Below are positions 55,971 through 64,000 of a stretch of 64,000 bases of DNA, one piece after another. This DNA comes from Bacillus sp. WMMC1349. Lineage in GTDB: Bacteria; Bacillota; Bacilli; Bacillales; Bacillaceae. The notes beneath the pieces were generated by a model that did not search any database, had not been told where the DNA came from, and saw only the letters and a list, made by a program, of their open reading frames with translations. Position 1 is the first letter of the stretch; every line of letters begins with the position of its first letter. The position numbers and the translations under genes are program-made. The stretch covers positions 1 through 64,000 of the forward strand of contig NZ_JABJUQ010000004.1 in the NCBI RefSeq assembly GCF_013155385.1. Reading direction: 5' to 3'.

Positions 55971-56619
55971 TTGAAGAAAGTGTAGTCAAACCATTTTTGT
56001 CTCAAGACAACTATTACTATATGATCGCAAAAAATGCACCCGAAATAAGAGTGCATTTTTTTATTTGGCATAGAAAATATGTATACAAAATCTAAACATT
56101 TAAATCTCTAGTTTACATAATAACCACTATGAGAAGTTGATTTTTTAGCCAATCCTCAAAATCGATCATTTTCAGCCGTGAGAAGCAATTTTGCATCTGG
56201 GAAATAATCAAAAAATCGCCCTTTTGTTTCTAAGGGGCGATCTTTTCTTTCCTCCATATAGCTCTTATTTTCGCATTCATCGGCTTATTGCGATTTGTTA
56301 TTAGTTGGTCTATCATATATTGTTTTATAGTGTCCGCAAAAACTCTTTGTAGTGTTGCTATGGAATTTTTTTAAGCTTGAATTCCGAACAATGCAGCTGT
56401 CCTGGAAGATCCAAAAGGAGCTAAAACACGAATGAAAAAAGATGGCCAACTTTCAGATCCTCACTTATTCACGAACGAAGTATAAATATATCAGTACCCT
56501 AAAATTTTCAGGATGATTCTGACGCAATTAATGGGTGATTGTTCATTAAAATCAATTTAATTGCGTTAGAATGCTCATATACAACATCGTTTTGCTGTAA
56601 TTCCTGAACGTGTTTAGTC
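55971..56619. other. Intergenic region, copy C
   Basis: Same content as 31816-32464: terminators at 56029-56062 and 56210-56245, remnant at 56381-56485, inverted repeat near 56509-56575. Confidence 0.6.
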
Positions 56620-57162
56620 TTACGGTTGCTGTCCTCCTACATTGGCCATAAATTCAACATTATCTACTTTCCAATCTCCATTTTCTAAAGTAATCAAATT
56701 TGTTTTTATGACGATCTTCTGCTCGCTGGCTGTACCATTGTAACTGGTACGGACAGTAAACTCGTTCATAAAAGAAGCTTCCTGCTTATCCGATTGATAT
56801 TCATAACTACGTAAACCAGAAATGGAAGAGGATACATCAGAACCTTTTTTTGGAATACTACTGCCACTCGGATAAGTGGACTGATAACCTTTTTCTGTCA
56901 TTAGTGGCTTGATGTCTTCATATCGCTGTTTCGTGTTTTTGTAAGTGAAAAATCTATTGATAAACTCATGGTTCAGCTCTGCTGCCTTTGATTGATCTAA
57001 TTTTTTCAGTCGGTCGATCTGGTCAGCATAGTTCTTTTTTTGCTCTGTTGCAGCTGCTAAATCCTTTTTTAAAGATTGGGTGTATATTAGCATTAAAGCC
57101 ACGGCAATGGCCGCAATGATAACGACAAGCCGTATTCCATGCTTTTTCCGCTGTTCTTCCAC
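56620..57162 (-). CDS. yddI: YddI-like protein (copy C)
   Basis: Identical to 32465-33007. Confidence 0.7.
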   Translation of the reverse strand: MEEQRKKHGIRLVVIIAAIAVALMLIYTQSLKKDLAAATEQKKNYADQIDRLKKLDQSKAAELNHEFINRFFTYKNTKQRYEDIKPLMTEKGYQSTYPSGSSIPKKGSDVSSSISGLRSYEYQSDKQEASFMNEFTVRTSYNGTASEQKIVIKTNLITLENGDWKVDNVEFMANVGGQQP

Positions 57163-57175
57163 AATCTCACCCTTT

Positions 57176-58129
57176 CTATATTCTTCTGAATCCCAAGTAT
57201 GGGTAAAGCTTTTTCCAAGTAGCTACGCTCGAATATTCAATTCCGTTATCATTTGCATTGATAAATTTTCCCCCTCCAACATACATACCAACATGAGTCG
57301 GACCAGACGCATATGTGCTGAAAAAGACTAGATCGCCGGGTTGTACTTTATCATCGGGAACTGGCTTGGTCTTCTCATATTGTGTAGCTGCATTTCCATT
57401 AAGATCAACACCAATTTGACCAAAAGCATATTCCATAAGACCACTACAATCAAATCCGCCTGCCGCTGGTGTCCGTCCTCCCCACACATAAGGATCACCT
57501 AAAAACTGTTTCATAATGTTGTGAACTTGGGCATAATCAAATTTTTGTTTCCCGCCACCGTCGTTTGTATCTAAGTACCTCATAACATGGTCAACATATA
57601 GGGGATCGCCATAACTGGGCCATCCTAGCTTTGTGGCCTGTTCTTTACTGAATCTAGAAGCAAGCTTCTTTGTATACTTCCCTCCGTATTTTTTAACATA
57701 GTCAATGAACCCGCTACCATAGTTATAGGCTTGAAGGGTCAATTTAATATCACCACCGGCTTTTTTCAGAACGCTTTTAAAATGCTTCATCCCAACATCA
57801 ATGCTCAATTCCGGATCTGTAATAGAATTAGGGGGCAACCCTATTGATTCTGATGACTGCATAACGTCTAAATGACGACCTCCACTCTCTTGCATGACGA
57901 GGGCCATAATGATGTCAATATGCTTTGTAAGACCATATTTTTCAGCGTACTTTTCAAAAAGAGGGCGATAACGTTCTACTTCTTTACTAATTTTCGCTGT
58001 ACCTGAAATATTTTCGTCAAAGCCGACCTTTTCTTCATCATCTCCGGCTCCAAACAGTAGGATAAATCCCGCTAAAACTGTATATCCTACTATAAAAAGA
58101 ATGATGCCAATGACAAGAATTTTCTTCAT
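57176..58129 (-). CDS. cwlT: CwlT-like hydrolase (copy C)
   Basis: Identical to 33021-33974. Confidence 0.95.
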   Translation of the reverse strand: MKKILVIGIILFIVGYTVLAGFILLFGAGDDEEKVGFDENISGTAKISKEVERYRPLFEKYAEKYGLTKHIDIIMALVMQESGGRHLDVMQSSESIGLPPNSITDPELSIDVGMKHFKSVLKKAGGDIKLTLQAYNYGSGFIDYVKKYGGKYTKKLASRFSKEQATKLGWPSYGDPLYVDHVMRYLDTNDGGGKQKFDYAQVHNIMKQFLGDPYVWGGRTPAAGGFDCSGLMEYAFGQIGVDLNGNAATQYEKTKPVPDDKVQPGDLVFFSTYASGPTHVGMYVGGGKFINANDNGIEYSSVATWKKLYPYLGFRRI

Positions 58130-58132
58130 ACT

Positions 58133-60247
58133 TTACTCACCCCGTGCCCGATTAGGACTCTCAGGAAGGTGATTTTCAGACCGTTCTTGCACTTGTCGCC
58201 GTTCACTACGTCTATCCTCTGTACCGGTTGGCTGAATTTGATTTGACTTTGAGTTTTGAGACATTTGTGTCTCATATTCATCCATTGGCGGCTCCATTGC
58301 TGCAAGACTAGAAAGATCACTATCATTCGAATTGCTTTGACTGGCTGATTGGGATTGAGGACTTCTCTCATGTCGAATATTTTCATCCCATGATGTAACT
58401 CGAGGCTGAGATGAGTCTCTCCACATATCTTCTGGGTTTCTCTCCCGTGAATCTTGAGAAGTACGAGCTTGAGAAGTACGATATTGCTCACGGTTCAATG
58501 TCTCTGCTTTTGGTGCGGGTTGATCTATTTTCTGTGGTTCTCGATGTTGTTCATCACGATTTAATTCTGCTTTACCTACATGACGATGACCAGAGGAACC
58601 TTCTTGTGTTCTTTCCAGCTCCTGTTGTTCATGTGAATCTTTCTCCAAACTGCTTTGGGCCGTTCTATCCTGACGACTGTCCTTATAGTCACTCATATTA
58701 ACGACTTTACCAGCAGAATCTTCTTGTGAAGAACGAAGTTCTGAACGATCTGCTGAATCGTCCATATTACTTGTAACTGCATTAGCAGATACACTGCTGT
58801 TCTCATCTTCTCCTGTCTCACGGTTTTCATTTCGTTCTTGAGCATTCTGTGCTGCCTCGGATGCTGCCGTACCAGAAAGATATGCAGAGGCCGCAGTTCT
58901 AGCAATATTAGTAGCTCTTTCTGCTGGTTGGCGAATTCCTTTTTCATATGCACGCTTTGCCATTCCAGCATCCACTGAAACTACCCTGCCGGCTGTGATA
59001 AATTCAACGATCTTATCCCTATATTTAATCATTAGAATAATGGCAAGACCTGTTACAAAAGCATTTAACATATATTGATCAGGTGTATCCATTGGAATTA
59101 AGTCTCCTGTAATGCTAATAATCAAAAATGTAAATAGGAGAATCATTCCAATAAAGGCTTTCATTAAAAAGGTACCAACCAATCTGCCAAACGCATACCA
59201 AGCGCTATTTGCAAAGTTCGGTAAAAAAGAGATAATACAACTGAGTGGCAGTATTACACTTATTGCCAAGACAAGAATTTGAACAACGAAATTAGCAAAT
59301 GCCACTAACAGTAAAGGAATTCCTAATATTAGAGCAAAGACTAACGAAAAAATGGCAATACCAACTTTGTTTGGAATTCCTGCTTGCCCCATCATCGTAT
59401 TCCCAAGCTCATTAGCCTCTGTTGTAGCAACCTTTTTTCGTTCCTCGTATCCCTCTTTGTTAAGCTTATATTCTAGTAAATTTGTAATTCTATCTTTATC
59501 GTCTTTTGTAAGTTTAGATTCATCTGTCGTGCCATAGTTCATAGTTAAATATGGTTTGTAAACTGAAATATCAAAGTATTGATTACGGAGAAGAGCAATA
59601 GATCCCTCTAATTCTTGGCCTTTAGGAATCTCTTGGTCGTTGGTGATAGTAGTACCCGCTTTCATAACAAGTCCTTGTGCTTCAGCACTCCAATTATTCA
59701 TCACTTTTAAAAACCAGCCGACATTTGTAAACCAAACAAAAGCAACAACAACGACTGCAATTAACCTAAATGTTGTCTTGCCTGCATTCATACTGTTTTT
59801 CTGACCAACGTATTGAAAGAAAATATACAACACAGCAATCACAAACAACAGAACACCGAACGTTCCATAAAGGTTCTCCCATATATGAGTCGATATTTCC
59901 CCGATCCGATCAGCAAATTTATTAACGACTTCTATATTATATAACCAGTTAAGACCAGTATCGACTAAACCGGAAACCATCTTAGTTAGTCCAAAAGTGA
60001 TACTTGCAAGACTGTTCATATTTTTGTTTAATGATTCTTCAGAAAAAGGATTCCAGCTAGATTCTACATCAGTAACAGCATCATATTGGTCATAGCTGTA
60101 TCGCTTACTTTCAAGGGTAATTCCACCCTGTTTTACATCTTTGGGTTGCACCTTGCTTGCGGTATCATCAGCAAAAGCCGCAGAACCAATAAAGGAGATA
60201 AAAATGATGGATAGAGTAAACAGAATTATCTTTGAGGTTTTTTTCAT
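58133..60247 (-). CDS. conG: ConG-like channel protein (copy C)
   Basis: Identical to 33978-36092. Confidence 0.88.
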   Translation of the reverse strand: MKKTSKIILFTLSIIFISFIGSAAFADDTASKVQPKDVKQGGITLESKRYSYDQYDAVTDVESSWNPFSEESLNKNMNSLASITFGLTKMVSGLVDTGLNWLYNIEVVNKFADRIGEISTHIWENLYGTFGVLLFVIAVLYIFFQYVGQKNSMNAGKTTFRLIAVVVVAFVWFTNVGWFLKVMNNWSAEAQGLVMKAGTTITNDQEIPKGQELEGSIALLRNQYFDISVYKPYLTMNYGTTDESKLTKDDKDRITNLLEYKLNKEGYEERKKVATTEANELGNTMMGQAGIPNKVGIAIFSLVFALILGIPLLLVAFANFVVQILVLAISVILPLSCIISFLPNFANSAWYAFGRLVGTFLMKAFIGMILLFTFLIISITGDLIPMDTPDQYMLNAFVTGLAIILMIKYRDKIVEFITAGRVVSVDAGMAKRAYEKGIRQPAERATNIARTAASAYLSGTAASEAAQNAQERNENRETGEDENSSVSANAVTSNMDDSADRSELRSSQEDSAGKVVNMSDYKDSRQDRTAQSSLEKDSHEQQELERTQEGSSGHRHVGKAELNRDEQHREPQKIDQPAPKAETLNREQYRTSQARTSQDSRERNPEDMWRDSSQPRVTSWDENIRHERSPQSQSASQSNSNDSDLSSLAAMEPPMDEYETQMSQNSKSNQIQPTGTEDRRSERRQVQERSENHLPESPNRARGE

Positions 60248-60282
60248 GGTTCCCTCCCTCGTCTACACATCGTTGTAGACAT

Positions 60283-60633
60283 TTATCCTTCTATATTTTC
60301 TGTGTACACCGGCTCTCCTAAATCGTCATCCCCATTGGGATAGAGGTCATATTCACCACTTTTTTGTTTTTTATAAGTCATTTTAATTGGATCGCCTTTT
60401 CTGATTTCAAAATACAATGAAATATACTTCCCATCTTGATACACACGAATTTCTGTATTTTCACGCTTCAGTCTGTCGATATCTTTAACAACTCCTGGCT
60501 TCTGTAATCTTTCATTTTGCAGGCTAATGACTTGATTAATTTCTTCATCATATTTCTCTTTGTCCCCTCCACAGCCGGTAATACCAGCAATGACAGCAAT
60601 GAGAACGAAAGATCCAATAAGTTTTTTTATCAC
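60283..60633 (-). CDS. Candidate exclusion lipoprotein (copy C)
   Basis: Identical to 36128-36478. Confidence 0.6.
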   Translation of the reverse strand: MIKKLIGSFVLIAVIAGITGCGGDKEKYDEEINQVISLQNERLQKPGVVKDIDRLKRENTEIRVYQDGKYISLYFEIRKGDPIKMTYKKQKSGEYDLYPNGDDDLGEPVYTENIEG

Positions 60634-63130
60634 GCAAGTTCCTCCTCTGCCCTTGCAGAATGCGACTTTTCAACTGTCTTAAATGCAATTACCCATTCTT
60701 CAAATAAACAATCTATTGAGAGCTTGCCGACACGACCGTAAAAATCCATAAAAAGCGCTTGCCCTTTGACCATATTTGCAACCATTTCTTCGTTCTTTTT
60801 CGTTTGTGGAAGATTCATTGTTTTTAAAATTGCAGGACGATCGACATCATTATCAAAAGCGAATCGTGCCCCAAAATTCCCTTTATCATCATCGGTTTCA
60901 GAGTCAGCCATATTTTGTGAAACAAGATATAATTGATTCTTAAAAGACCGCCCAACACGCTTCATATCCTTAATCAATCTCTTACCACCACGAGCTTTAG
61001 TCAGCGTCCATGCTTCATCAAAAATAATGGCTGTTGGATCTTCGTGGCTCCGGCGGCCAAATTTCTCACAGAATTTCGCGAGACCAATCATAATACTGAG
61101 ACTCTTTCTATCACTGTCACTGTAGTATCGTGGATCATCATCTTCATTCGGTAAATCCAACCCTGCGATCTCTAAGATAGTGACTTTACTGTTCAAATTA
61201 ATAGCATCTGCGTCCCCATAACTGAAAACCAATTGAAGAATGCTATTTTGAACCATTTGAACCAACAGCTCCCCGGCACTCCGAATTGTAGGATTTTCTT
61301 CATTATGAATTAAACGATCAACAACATTCATAAGACCAACGGTCTCACCTTTCGCCCTCTGTTCAATAACGATATCTAAAGATTTCAATATCTCCGTTTT
61401 CACATCATCTTTTCCATGAAGATCATAAATTTGCTCAATGATGTCCTGAGCTGTTTCTTTCGCTTCATAACCTTGCAAGAAAACAATAGGATCTAAAACT
61501 CCGAAATTATTTTTGTTAGAAACATCAAGCGTGACATAATGAAATGATCGAATTAGCTCTATAAACATCGGATACTTAGCCCGGATATTAGGGTCACTAA
61601 TAGCTTTATTAAACCATTTACGGATTTCTACTTTCGGATCAGTCATTAAAACCTGACAATCCAAGAACGATAAATATAGCAAGATCATTTTAACTAAGAA
61701 TGATTTACCTTTCCCGGTTGCTCCAGTGATATTCACATGTGGACTGTCAGTGATGGCCCCCGGTATTCCTTCATTCGCGATAAATGGGTGAAACAGTACC
61801 ACATCCCGACTACTGGCTATAGATTGATCAAGAGGGACTTTATCAGTGAATTTGTCTACTCTTCCAAAATAAAAGCCGACATTCGAACCGAGCCGGTTCG
61901 ATAGACTGAAAAGATTCTCTGCAAAACCTTCATGTGTGGTTTGCTGAACCCAATTTTTTTCAAACTGTAACGGGGCACCATGCAAAAATTTGTAGAAGAG
62001 CTGCAATTGATCAGCAATTGGCCGAACACAATAAATATGCGAATGCTTCATAATCCGGATAACTTCACTTGCCCTGCGTTTACATTGTTCTTTATTTTTC
62101 CCACTAACAACAAATGCTGCTACCCATTTCATAAATGGAAAATTGTCATTCTTTATTTTGTTGGTCAACTTGCCAAGCAACTCACGTCCGGAATAAAGTC
62201 TGTTGTCAGTTTCATCCACCTCATTCATATCCTTTTGGGTTTCACTAAAGCGCCGTTTCGTGATAGCCACTTTTCGAAGCGTTGATTCTTTTGATTGATA
62301 TTGAGCTTTTATATGCAGCTCTACAGGGAAATTTAAATTTTGTGCCCGTTGAAAAATGTGTGAGTATTCCATGTTTTCAGGGAAATCATCGACTACAATA
62401 AAGCTGATATAACATTTACCTTCCGTCGTTTGGAGATTTAAGAATCCTGGCTCTGTCGGATCAATAATGGCATCAGTAATATTTGTTTGGCCACGTTTCT
62501 TTTGCTCTTCAACAACACTATGATCTATGTCTCTCAAAAAGTTGTAACGATTTATATATATCAATTGATCTTCTGTAAGCCGCCTTCCACCAACACTTGC
62601 TACCAGTTGAAAAAGGTCTTTTTCAAGCTCAGTAAACCGTTGAAAAAATTCTGCGGTCATTTCCCTTTCCATCCCCAAAAGATTTACTAAAACGTCTGAG
62701 ACAGACGTAAAAGCGTTTTTATAACTCCTTTGATGTCTTCTGATCCTTCAAGTAAGTTTCCTTTTAAGCGAACCCCAAGAATAAAATCCGGTTGAGTAAC
62801 ACGACCAAGCTCTTGATTTAAAAGCTTTATCGCTTCGGAATTGTAATAACGGCCAATCTCTAAAGTACTTGGATGAAAGTCTTTTTCTAAAGACCCAAAC
62901 CGCTGTTCTAAATCAAGATATTGCGGATACATTTCTAAGTGGATATCTTTTATATTTTCTAACTCCTTAAACAGAATCCGGAACTCCGCTTTGTGATCCT
63001 CTATTTTTTCTTTATTGCTCTGAGGCACAACAACGGGGCTAATGCGATAGTAAGCATAAATTTCACCCGACTTTGTCAGCATAAGATTGTTGTGTAAGCT
63101 TTTGATCGGTGTTTTTAACTTCATCGTCAT
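60630..63130 (-). pseudogene. conE: conE copy C, frameshifted near residue 140
   Basis: One T is missing from a run near 62721, splitting the frame into 682- and 147-codon parts. A shifted T between 62949 and 62957 also changes two residues (ENIKD for EKYKD). Both Walker motifs remain in the long part. Confidence 0.85.
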
Positions 63131-63530
63131 ACCCGTCCTTTCTCTTTATAATTGTTTCTTCAAAGGTCACTTGTTCCACATTCGTATATAAAACCTCTTG
63201 ATCGTTAGCAAACTTTCGTTTTGGCATATATATACTTAAAAAATAATTGGCAAAATCAAAGAGAAAAAGATGGATCTTCTTACCGTTGTATTTTTGTTTG
63301 ATCAGGAATCCGCTTAATAAATAAGGGATTCCTATATACATTACAAGTGTTAAACCCGGGATAATTGATCCGATATTATTAAAGAAGTCACGAAAAGCGA
63401 TCATCGCGAGGAATATCGCTGTAAACAATGTTCCTCGCACCAAACTTAACCCGCCAGGTATATTCAATTTCCAAATCTTATATAGAGTAATAGGATGGTT
63501 CATCGTTTTTTTGTAATTGTACGCTCTCAT
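63063..63530 (-). CDS. conD: ConD/TcpE-family protein (copy C)
   Basis: Identical to 38909-39376. Confidence 0.85.
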   Translation of the reverse strand: MRAYNYKKTMNHPITLYKIWKLNIPGGLSLVRGTLFTAIFLAMIAFRDFFNNIGSIIPGLTLVMYIGIPYLLSGFLIKQKYNGKKIHLFLFDFANYFLSIYMPKRKFANDQEVLYTNVEQVTFEETIIKRKDGYDDEVKNTDQKLTQQSYADKVG

Positions 63531-63533
63531 TTA

Positions 63534-63788
63534 TTACCCCCCAAAAACTTTTGAAGCAATTTCAGCCAACTGACCTAAAAGTCGTTCCGGATTTCCTACT
63601 GCAAAAAAGACAAAAGCTCCTGCAACGAAAAAGCCAATCAATCTACCAATGTCCTGTTTAAATAGGTAATAGACTCCAAACAATACTAAAACAATCGCTA
63701 CGGCGTTACCGCCTTCGGTTGTAACCCAAGTTTTAAGGTCTCCTAATGATGGAAGACTTGCACCTAAAACATAATAAAAGTTCATCAT
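63534..63788 (-). CDS. conC: ConC-like protein (copy C)
   Basis: Identical to 39380-39634. Confidence 0.85.
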   Translation of the reverse strand: MMNFYYVLGASLPSLGDLKTWVTTEGGNAVAIVLVLFGVYYLFKQDIGRLIGFFVAGAFVFFAVGNPERLLGQLAEIASKVFGG

Positions 63789-63790
63789 AA

Positions 63791-64000
63791 TTATTTACCT
63801 CCTAATGTGTTTTCCATCTTTTTTACGAAATACTTCCCATCACGTTTCTCTAAATAAATTGTGAAGCTTTCTGTATTTTCAATAGAAATATCTTTTTCCT
63901 GAAATTTAACATTTGTTTTTATGACAAATTCATTTTTACCCGAAGGGTATACTTTAGTATTTTCCAATCCAACAAATGAACGCTGACCGTTTAGAGCCTG
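63791..64000 (-). CDS. conB: conB-like 3' fragment (copy C), cut by window end
   Basis: The last 69 codons of the ConB-like gene in frame; the remainder lies beyond the window. Confidence 0.85.
   Translation of the reverse strand, partial: QALNGQRSFVGLENTKVYPSGKNEFVIKTNVKFQEKDISIENTESFTIYLEKRDGKYFVKKMENTLGGK

Larger units (their letters stand above)
44061..64000 (+). repeat. Copy C: direct partial copy of the unit
   Basis: This copy has the same orientation as B at an offset of 24150-24155. It stops inside the conB-like gene, within about 10 nt of the locus where copy A begins. It differs from B by small indels and by two garbled stretches at 45057-45170. Confidence 0.95.

Noticed and set aside
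1..64000. A natural tandem gene amplification or three separate plasmids
   Set aside because: Copies differ mainly by homopolymer indels and garbled hairpins, and all junctions fall at the same end sequence; a fold-back or concatemer of one unit explains this better.

Overview
The window looks like a mobile plasmid-type element from a low-GC Firmicute, most likely the Bacillus subtilis group. The grounds are a Rap/Phr signalling cassette, a conjugation operon with the gene order of the B. subtilis element ICEBs1 (ConB, ConC, ConD, ConE, lipoprotein, ConG, CwlT, YddI-like, with rap/phr next to it), strong GGAGG ribosome-binding sites, and an actin-type partition pair. No integrase, rRNA, tRNA, IS transposase or CRISPR array is seen, so the element behaves as a plasmid rather than an ICE.

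The dominant feature is large-scale structure. The window holds one unit of about 24.15 kb, present 2.65 times. Copy A (1-19908) is inverted and partial, copy B (19909-44060) is the only complete unit, and copy C (44061-64000) is partial and in the same orientation as B. A and B meet head to head at a near-perfect palindrome centred near 19908. B and C meet head to tail near 44060. Both junctions share the same terminal sequence, and the two ends of unit B carry inverted repeats of about 45-50 bp. The simplest readings are a linear plasmid with hairpin or inverted-repeat ends whose long-read assembly folded back and concatenated, or a replication dimer. Single-base homopolymer indels break many genes in A (1-7353) and some in C, so those 'pseudogenes' are probably consensus errors. 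Copy B should be used as the reference.

Layout of unit B from its left end: (1) about 1.25 kb of non-coding, repeat-rich DNA with an 18-bp palindrome, direct repeats, a possible small RNA and promoters pointing at the end, a candidate replication or telomere region; (2) an autoregulated partition operon (ParM-like actin, ParR-like protein) followed by small membrane and zinc-ribbon proteins and a SprT-like metalloprotein; (3) a type I toxin-antitoxin locus; (4) a minus-strand 'leading region' set (225-aa protein, two small proteins, SSB, zinc-ribbon protein, membrane protein, secreted nuclease) downstream of a 270-nt nested inverted-repeat structure that is a candidate single-strand origin or oriT; (5) a signal-peptide protein with a divergent 52-aa membrane protein (candidate bacteriocin and immunity pair); (6) rap-phr; (7) a minus-strand conjugation operon of about 11 kb running from a Replic_Relax-like protein and a VirD4-like coupling protein through the ConB-ConG/CwlT channel genes; (8) an unusually G-poor right end.

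Working model (inference): ParM/ParR keep the plasmid in the population together with the toxin-antitoxin; Rap-Phr links element or host behaviour to cell density; the ICEBs1-type channel with CwlT moves DNA; SSB and neighbouring leading genes help establishment in the recipient. No classical Rep protein, protelomerase or terminal protein was recognised, so how the unit replicates and ends is the main open question.
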